NCBI RefSeq assembly: GCF_038433465.1
Contig: NZ_JAESVF010000004.1
Location: forward strand, 1 to 64,000
Reading direction: 5' to 3'
Length of the DNA stretch: 64,000 nucleotides
Source: Galbibacter sp038433465
GTDB lineage: Bacteria > Bacteroidota > Bacteroidia > Flavobacteriales > Flavobacteriaceae
The notes beneath the pieces are model-generated. The model saw nothing but the letters and a program-made list of their open reading frames with translations. It was not told the origin of the DNA and did no database searches. Within the stretch, counting starts at the first letter, position 1. Every line of letters begins with the position of its first letter. The position numbers and the translations under genes were made by a program. This document shows positions 58,770 to 64,000 of this stretch, in pieces.

Positions 58770-61619
58770 TTAGGCCTCGATATAATCTTCGATAGGTGCA
58801 CAAGTACACATTAAATTACGATCTCCATAGGCTTCGTCAACACGTCTAACTGTTGGCCAAAACTTATTTTCAGCGATATATTCCATAGGGAATGCGGCAG
58901 TTTCTCTTGAATAAGGGAAATTCCATTCTGAAGCGGTAACCATTTTTAATGTATGTGGTGCGTTTTTCAACACATTGTTTGTGTCTCCTTCTTCTAAAGC
59001 TTCAATTTCTTTAGTGATAGCGATGAGCGCATCGCAAAAACGATCTAGCTCCGCTAAGTTTTCACTTTCGGTAGGCTCAATCATCATAGTTCCAGCTACA
59101 GGGAAAGATACTGTTGGCGCATGGAAACCATAGTCCATTAAACGTTTTGCAATATCGGTTACTTCAATTCCTTTTGCTTTAAACGGACGACAATCGATAA
59201 TCATTTCGTGAGCTGCTCTTCCTTTTTCGCCTGTATACAAAACATCAAAAGAACCATTTAGTCTGTTTTTGATGTAGTTGGCATTTAAAATTGCCATACT
59301 TGTAGCTTGTTTTAAACCTTTTGCTCCAAGCATTTTAATGTATCCGTAGGAAATCAAACAAACTAATGAGCTTCCCCAAGGCGCTGCAGAAATAGCGTCG
59401 ATTGCATTTTCTCCTCCTGTTTTGATAACTGGGTTGGATGGTAAAAATTGAACCAAGTGCGATGCAACGCAAATTGGACCAACACCAGGACCACCACCAC
59501 CGTGAGGAATTGCAAAAGTTTTATGAAGGTTTAAGTGGCAAACATCGGCACCAATGGTAGCAGGGTTTGTTAAACCTACTTGCGCATTCATGTTGGCTCC
59601 ATCCATATAAACTTGTCCGCCGTTATTGTGAATTATTTCTGTAATCTCTTTAATTGAAGATTCAAATACACCGTGTGTTGAAGGATACGTTACCATTAAA
59701 GCAGCAAGGTCGCTTTTGTACTTTTCTGCTTTTTCTCGTAAATCTTCAACGTCGATATTTCCTTTTTCATCGGTTTTGGTAACAACCACTTTCATTCCTG
59801 CTAAAACTGCAGAAGCCGGATTGGTACCGTGAGCAGAAGCTGGAATTAAACAGATGTTTCTGTGCGACTCGTTACGCGATTGGTGATAAGCACGAATTAC
59901 TAAAAGTCCGGCGTATTCTCCTTGCGCTCCAGAGTTTGGTTGCAATGATGTTCCAGCAAATCCAGTAATAACGTTTAATTGCTCCTCGAGTGTTTTTAAT
60001 ACTTCTTGATAACCTTGTGCTTGTTCTACTGGTACAAAAGGGTGAATATTACCCCACTCGTCCCAGCTTAAAGGAAGCATTTCTGATGCTGCATTTAGCT
60101 TCATAGTACAAGACCCAAGCGATATCATAGAGTGATTTAATGCTAAATCTTTACGCTCTAATTTTTTGATGTAACGCATCAATGCCGTTTCTGAGTGATA
60201 CGAATTAAATACTTCGTTTTCTAAGAAAGGAGAAACACGTGAGCTTCCGTTAAGGATAGCTGAGTTTTCAACTAAACTATCAATTTTAATAGTGTTTTTT
60301 CCTGCCGCATCAGCAAAAACTTGTACTATATTGTTAAGGTCGGATAGGGTAGTAGCTTCATTTAAAGAAATAGCTACTTTATCTCCTTCAGCATATAAAA
60401 AATTGATGTTTGCTAATTCAGCAATATTTTTTACTAACTGTTTGTCGGCATTAACAAGAATGGTATCGAAATACGATTCGTTTAATTGCTCGTATCCTAA
60501 AGATGTAAGTGCATTTGCAAGTGTAATTGCCGAGTTGTGCACTTTATCTGCAATGTATTTTAAACCTTTTGGTCCGTGGTAAACCGCATACATTCCTGCC
60601 ATAACTGCAAGTAAAACCTGCGCTGTACAGATGTTTGAGGTTGCTTTATCTCTTTTGATATGTTGCTCTCTTGTTTGAAGCGCCATACGTAAAGCACGGT
60701 TTCCATCGGTATCTTTTGTAACTCCAATAATTCTTCCTGGGATGTTACGTTTATAAGCTTCTTTGGTGGCAAAAAAGGCAGCGTGTGGACCTCCGTAACC
60801 TAACGGAATTCCGAAACGCTGTGACGTTCCTACAACTACTTCTGCTCCAAATTCTCCTGGAGGAGTTAAGTTTACTAAACTTAAAATGTCGGCAGCTACA
60901 GCAACTTTTATATTGTTTTCGTTTGCTTTAGAAACAAATTCAGCATAGTTAAATACAGTTCCGTATTTTCCTGGATATTGTAAAAAAGCACCGAAAAATT
61001 CTTCTGAAAAATCAAAAACTTGATGGTCTCCAACCACTAATTCGATTTCTAATGGAGTTGCGTGCGATTTTAAAACTGAAAGTGTTTGCGGTAAAACTTC
61101 TTCAGATACAAAAAACTTATTGATGTTGTTTTTCTTTTGCTCTCTATTTCTAGCGCCAAATAACATCGACATAGCTTCTGCGGCAGCAGTTCCTTCATCT
61201 AAAAGAGAAGCATTTGCAATTTCCATTCCGGTAAGATCGCAAATCATGGTTTGGAAGTTTAATAAAGCTTCCAATCTACCTTGTGCTATTTCTGCTTGAT
61301 AAGGCGTGTAGGCAGTATACCACCCTGGGTTTTCAAGAATATTTCTTTTAATTACCGATGGAGTGATAGATTCGTGGTAACCAAGTCCGATATAGGTTTT
61401 AAACACCTTGTTTTTACTTGCCAGCTGCTTTAAATGGGCTAAGTATTCGTACTCTGTCATTGCTTCTGGAAGGGCTAATTCCGACTTTAATCGGATGCCA
61501 TCAGGGAAGGTCTCATACAAAAGCTCATCCATGTTTTTAACACCAACTGTTTTGAACATAGTGTTTAAATCATCTTCTTGGGGGCCAATGTGCCGGGTAA
61601 CAAAAGAATCTGTTTTCAT
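58770..61619 (-). CDS. gcvP: Glycine dehydrogenase (decarboxylating), P-protein
   Basis: It decarboxylates glycine and passes the aminomethyl group to lipoyl-H-protein. The length is 949 residues, the fused (alpha2-type) form with a degenerate N-terminal and an active C-terminal half. The PLP Lys700 lies in HLNLHKTFAIPHGGGGPG. The N-terminal FVTRHIGPQEDDL, YTAYTPYQAEIAQGRLEALLN and TSNICTAQVLLA are family signatures. A single-gene transcript with its own promoter box (TACTTTTG) and terminator. No gcvT, gcvH or glycine riboswitch is visible. Confidence 0.98.
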   Translation of the reverse strand: MKTDSFVTRHIGPQEDDLNTMFKTVGVKNMDELLYETFPDGIRLKSELALPEAMTEYEYLAHLKQLASKNKVFKTYIGLGYHESITPSVIKRNILENPGWYTAYTPYQAEIAQGRLEALLNFQTMICDLTGMEIANASLLDEGTAAAEAMSMLFGARNREQKKNNINKFFVSEEVLPQTLSVLKSHATPLEIELVVGDHQVFDFSEEFFGAFLQYPGKYGTVFNYAEFVSKANENNIKVAVAADILSLVNLTPPGEFGAEVVVGTSQRFGIPLGYGGPHAAFFATKEAYKRNIPGRIIGVTKDTDGNRALRMALQTREQHIKRDKATSNICTAQVLLAVMAGMYAVYHGPKGLKYIADKVHNSAITLANALTSLGYEQLNESYFDTILVNADKQLVKNIAELANINFLYAEGDKVAISLNEATTLSDLNNIVQVFADAAGKNTIKIDSLVENSAILNGSSRVSPFLENEVFNSYHSETALMRYIKKLERKDLALNHSMISLGSCTMKLNAASEMLPLSWDEWGNIHPFVPVEQAQGYQEVLKTLEEQLNVITGFAGTSLQPNSGAQGEYAGLLVIRAYHQSRNESHRNICLIPASAHGTNPASAVLAGMKVVVTKTDEKGNIDVEDLREKAEKYKSDLAALMVTYPSTHGVFESSIKEITEIIHNNGGQVYMDGANMNAQVGLTNPATIGADVCHLNLHKTFAIPHGGGGPGVGPICVASHLVQFLPSNPVIKTGGENAIDAISAAPWGSSLVCLISYGYIKMLGAKGLKQATSMAILNANYIKNRLNGSFDVLYTGEKGRAAHEMIIDCRPFKAKGIEVTDIAKRLMDYGFHAPTVSFPVAGTMMIEPTESENLAELDRFCDALIAITKEIEALEEGDTNNVLKNAPHTLKMVTASEWNFPYSRETAAFPMEYIAENKFWPTVRRVDEAYGDRNLMCTCAPIEDYIEA

Positions 61620-61649
61620 TATAACCGTCTAAAAATGTTTTAATTTGCG

Positions 61650-61657
61650 CAAAAGTA
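61650..61657 (-). promoter_or_regulatory. -7 box for gcvP
   Basis: Minus-strand TACTTTTG, consensus TAnnTTTG, 30 nt before the ATG. The -33 region is T/A-rich without TTG. Confidence 0.4.
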
Positions 61658-61757
61658 CATATTATATTGGTTTAAAAAAGTACTTTTAAAACCGCTTTAA
61701 CGAAAGTTTATAAACACCCTGTTAACTATTTGTTTACGTTAAGGTTATTTTGTTGAT

Positions 61758-62576
61758 ATGAAGTTACTTAAAAAGGTTTTCGATTTTTATTTAAACTCCA
61801 GTATTCATGTGGCGTTGGCAGTGTATGCTTTGGTGCGTGTTACGATGTATAATTTTGGTATTGCCTACGATGAAGCCATTAGTTACGCATTGTTTTTTGG
61901 AACCATTGTAGAGTATAGTTTTATAAAATATAGCTCGTTGGCAAAACACTATCTTTTTGTTAGAGATAAATACCTTGGAACAATTCAATTTTTTAGTGGA
62001 ATTTGCCTGCTGATAGCTTTTTATTACATAGTTCAATTAAGATTTCAAACTATTATTGTAGCTGCTATCTTGGTGTTGTTGGCATTTTTGTATGTGGTAC
62101 CTGCTGTTTCTTCGAAAAGAAATTTTAGGAGTCTAAAAGGAGTGAAAATTTATATTGTTGGAATTACATGGTCGGTATCGACAGTATTGTTACCAATTAT
62201 CAATAATGAAATTGAATTTACAACCGATATCTATGTGGCGTTATTACAACGATTTGTGTATGTAATTATCTTGATGATTCCTTTTGAAATAAGAGACTTA
62301 ACAACCGATGAAGACTGGCTGCGAACCTTACCTCAAGTTCTTGGAATTAAAAAAGTTAAAATTCTAGGCGTTTTATTGGTAGGTTTGTTTTTAGTGTTGG
62401 GAAGTATTGTGAATGAAGTTTTATCGTATTCTTTTATTGTTGAAGTGGTTGTAGCCATATTCTCACTAGTAGCGTTGCTTTTGGCTAAGAAAAAACAATC
62501 GCCGTATTTTGCGAGCTTTTTTGTTGAAGGAATATCGATACTTTGGTGGTGCCTTTTAAGTTATGGTTTAGGTTGA
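61758..62576 (+). CDS. UbiA-superfamily-like membrane protein
   Basis: This 272-residue protein has about eight to nine membrane helices. The second UbiA acidic motif survives as PFEIRDLTTDEDWLRTLPQVLGIKK (compare IRDxxxDxxxxxxTLPxxLG). The first NDxxDxxxD motif is not found; the matching region reads AYDEAISYALFFG. It may be a prenyltransferase with a changed active site or a non-catalytic relative. The substrate is unknown. It converges on the small gene at 62561, overlapping by 16 nt. Confidence 0.7.
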   Translation: MKLLKKVFDFYLNSSIHVALAVYALVRVTMYNFGIAYDEAISYALFFGTIVEYSFIKYSSLAKHYLFVRDKYLGTIQFFSGICLLIAFYYIVQLRFQTIIVAAILVLLAFLYVVPAVSSKRNFRSLKGVKIYIVGITWSVSTVLLPIINNEIEFTTDIYVALLQRFVYVIILMIPFEIRDLTTDEDWLRTLPQVLGIKKVKILGVLLVGLFLVLGSIVNEVLSYSFIVEVVVAIFSLVALLLAKKKQSPYFASFFVEGISILWWCLLSYGLG

Positions 62577-62821
62577 GAAGCGTCTAGCTTCTTTTTCATT
62601 TCATTTTTCTTTTCTTGACCAAGCGTTTTCATTTCTGCTTTGTTACAAAGGTCGGTAAGCTTAGAGTTTTTGCTGCTGTACGACTTTGTAGCCTTGCACC
62701 AAAGTAATCTTAAATTCAATTGTAATTTTTCTAAAAAAGTAGCTTCGCCATATTGCATTTTATCGCAAATGTGTTTGGCTTCTTCGCAAGAAATAATAAA
62801 GTTATTTTTTTTAGTACTCAT
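62561..62821 (-). CDS. Small conserved protein downstream of a sigma factor, putative anti-sigma
   Basis: The 86 residues are soluble and Lys-rich. ISCEEAKHICDKMQYGEATFLEKLQLNLRLLWCKATKSY (read in parts) carries the pattern C-x4-H-x-x-C near the N-terminus and a second Cys region. This is a small family often seen next to ECF sigma factors in Flavobacteriaceae, similar in layout to zinc anti-sigma (ZAS) proteins. It overlaps the sigma-factor stop by 4 nt. Its own C-terminus overlaps the convergent UbiA-like gene. Confidence 0.7.
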   Translation of the reverse strand: MSTKKNNFIISCEEAKHICDKMQYGEATFLEKLQLNLRLLWCKATKSYSSKNSKLTDLCNKAEMKTLGQEKKNEMKKKLDASQPKP

Positions 62822-63378
62822 TTTTTAAACCAATTATCTTCTAAACATTCCATCAAAGCTGTTCGCGCTCGATGTACTATTACCCATAAATTAGACGCAG
62901 TGATATTCAGTTCTTTACAAATATCTTCTGTATCCATCCCCTGAATTGTTTTTTTTATAAAAACATCGGCTTGTTTTTTGGGGAGTTTCATTAAACATTC
63001 TTGTATAGCCATGCCGAGTTCTTCGTTTTGTAAAGCATCTTCGGCATTAATATCAAAAGGGTCTGCAACAGTATCTTCAAGCCAATCGCCTTCTTGGTCT
63101 TCTTTGTTTGAAAAGCCCATTTTCACTTCTGCTTTTCCTTTAGCAGAATTTATTTTTCGGTAATGATCTATAATCTTTCTTTTTAAAATAGAAATCAGCC
63201 AAGTGCGTTCGGCGGCTTCTCCTTTAAAATTATCTGCAGATTTTAGTCCTGCCAAAAATGTTTCCTGCACCAAATCTTCAGCAACAATAGTATCGTTTAC
63301 TCTTGTGATGGTGTAGTTAAAAAGGTAGTCGGCATATTTGTCTACCCATTTGGAAGGATCTAGTTTGTTTTTAGGCAC
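62818..63378 (-). CDS. ECF-type RNA polymerase sigma factor
   Basis: The 186 residues contain region 2 (YLFNYTITRVNDTIVAEDLVQETFLAGLKSADNFKGEAAERTWLISILKRKIIDHYRK, read in parts: A-E-D-L-V-Q-E-T-F and R-T-W-L-I-S-I-L) and region 4 (LMKLPKKQADVFIKKTIQGMDTEDICKELNITASNLWVIVHRARTAL, read in parts). The start is GTG at 63378. A 4-nt overlap couples it to the putative anti-sigma gene. Confidence 0.9.
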   Translation of the reverse strand: MPKNKLDPSKWVDKYADYLFNYTITRVNDTIVAEDLVQETFLAGLKSADNFKGEAAERTWLISILKRKIIDHYRKINSAKGKAEVKMGFSNKEDQEGDWLEDTVADPFDINAEDALQNEELGMAIQECLMKLPKKQADVFIKKTIQGMDTEDICKELNITASNLWVIVHRARTALMECLEDNWFKK

Positions 63379-63457
63379 GCTAAATTTATTTTACTTCAAA
63401 AATAGAATAAAAACTTTAAATTACACTTTTGTACATTTATATTTTAAAAACTACTTT

Positions 63458-63841
63458 ATGCTGATGAAAAAAGGTATTTTACTCGTTTTGTTGTGTGTGT
63501 TTGTGCAAGTGGTAAAAGCGCAAGTACAAACAATAGAAATAGCTTCGCTCGATACGATTGCTGAAAAAGATTTTTTACTGATTGATGTTCGAACGCCTGA
63601 AGAATTTGCAGAAGGGCATATTCCAGGTGCAATTAATATTGATGTGAAGAATGAAGATTTTACTGAAAAAATTGCAACCATAAGCAAAGAAGAAGCGGTT
63701 TATTTGTACTGTAAATCTGGAGGACGAAGTACAAAGGCTACAACGATACTTTCGTCTTTAGGATATGAAAATATCACGAATTTGTCCGGTGGTTTTGAGG
63801 CTTGGAAAACGGATGATAAAATTTATATGAAAGACTTGTAG
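63458..63841 (+). CDS. Rhodanese-like domain protein, exported
   Basis: I take the ATG at 63458 (127 residues; 63464 is equally possible). MLMKKGILLVLLCVFVQVVKAQ is a signal peptide. A single rhodanese domain follows: FLLIDVRTPEEFAEGHIPGAINIDV, and the active-site loop YCKSGGRSTKAT with catalytic Cys, ending NLSGGFEAWK. It is a periplasmic sulfurtransferase or persulfide carrier. The acceptor is unknown. Its upstream neighbour is the divergent sigma factor. Confidence 0.92.
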   Translation: MLMKKGILLVLLCVFVQVVKAQVQTIEIASLDTIAEKDFLLIDVRTPEEFAEGHIPGAINIDVKNEDFTEKIATISKEEAVYLYCKSGGRSTKATTILSSLGYENITNLSGGFEAWKTDDKIYMKDL

Positions 63842-63879
63842 TCTGTGTTTTTTTTGATGAAAGTTTAAGCGTATTGAAT

Positions 63880-63926
63880 AAAAAAAGCCTCATTTTGGAC
63901 GAAAGTCAAAAATGAGGCTTTTTTTG
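63880..63926. terminator. Bidirectional terminator after the rhodanese gene
   Basis: AAAAAAGCCTCATTTTGGA and TCAAAAATGAGGCTTTTTTT form a long hairpin around CGAAAG, with A- and T-runs on both sides. Confidence 0.9.
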
Positions 63927-63940
63927 TGAGTTTTAAGTTG

Positions 63941-64000
63941 TTATACAACTTCGCAAAACAAACCGTCGTCAGTTTTTGTAACTTTTACAACTTTGTGTTT
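63941..64000 (-). CDS. C-terminal fragment of a gene entering from the right edge
   Basis: On the minus strand an open frame reads KHKVVKVTKTDDGLFCEVV and ends in TAA at 63941-63943, just before the shared terminator. The frame is only 19 residues long inside the window, so neither the family nor the frame can be confirmed. Confidence 0.4.
   Translation of the reverse strand, partial: KHKVVKVTKTDDGLFCEVV

Noticed and set aside
61620..61757. Glycine riboswitch upstream of gcvP
   Set aside because: The leader is only about 30 nt beyond the -7 box and shows no paired aptamer stems.

Overview
The window looks like a stretch of chromosome from a member of the Flavobacteriaceae (Bacteroidota). 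It is AT-rich. Most starts lack a strong Shine-Dalgarno. Several genes are preceded by the Bacteroidota promoter signature (TTG, 17-21 nt, TAnnTTTG). Several families and gene orders are typical of the group: DUF6702 beside an M1 peptidase, CarboxypepD_reg-like proteins, DUF6747, ACBP-psd-cdsA-LUD-ftsH-rsfS-birA, and a PafA-type alkaline phosphatase. The content is chromosomal housekeeping. I see no prophage, plasmid backbone, transposase-bearing IS, CRISPR array or rRNA.

Layout. 0-5.3 kb: the tail of an OmpA-like protein, a repeat-rich gap, then envelope and secreted proteins (M1 peptidase, DUF6702, two paralogous CarboxypepD_reg-like proteins). 5.3-15.2 kb: peptidase E, RluF, tRNA-Gly, two GNATs, an O-methyltransferase, PAP2-TatA, a thioredoxin-like lipoprotein gene broken by an in-frame TAA, gpmI, a secreted ankyrin protein, and M48 and M15 peptidases. 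15.2-25.4 kb: kynureninase and kynurenine 3-monooxygenase, separated by pirin, lipoproteins, a PAS-LuxR regulator, a Crp-like regulator and an old yellow enzyme. 25.5-43 kb: an ABC exporter, a zinc-ribbon-like coiled coil with Nif3, lpxK, a TPR hybrid histidine kinase, gap, lipA, an Nramp-related transporter, two ECF sigma factors (one with an anti-sigma factor), murB and an aminotransferase. 43-53.3 kb: valS, phospholipid synthesis (psd, cdsA), LUD, ftsH, rsfS, birA and an Mla-type lipid ABC pair. 53.4-64 kb: alkaline phosphatase, a glycosyltransferase, a methyltransferase, a GIY-YIG nuclease inside a repeat array, a KAS III-like enzyme, gcvP, a UbiA-like membrane protein, a third sigma factor with a small partner, and rhodanese.

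The unusual signal is the repeat ecology of the gaps. There are four layers: (1) a REP-like imperfect palindrome with GAGATxTCTC ends, found singly and as a 108-bp tandem array; (2) a 175-bp element in three copies; (3) compound repeats around 15.4-15.9 kb; (4) a 19-24 bp micro-palindrome (CCTGYCTGC...AGGYAGG) that has inserted inside the larger repeats, with uninterrupted empty sites visible in the same window. The GIY-YIG nuclease gene is the only gene bracketed tightly by copies of repeat (1). This suggests, as inference only, a nuclease-associated repeat system comparable in logic to REP/RAYT. Other oddities are the thioredoxin stop, a CarboxypepD gene with no ATG/GTG/TTG near its true N-terminus, a zinc ribbon lacking its cysteines, and an Nramp homologue lacking the usual metal-site motifs.
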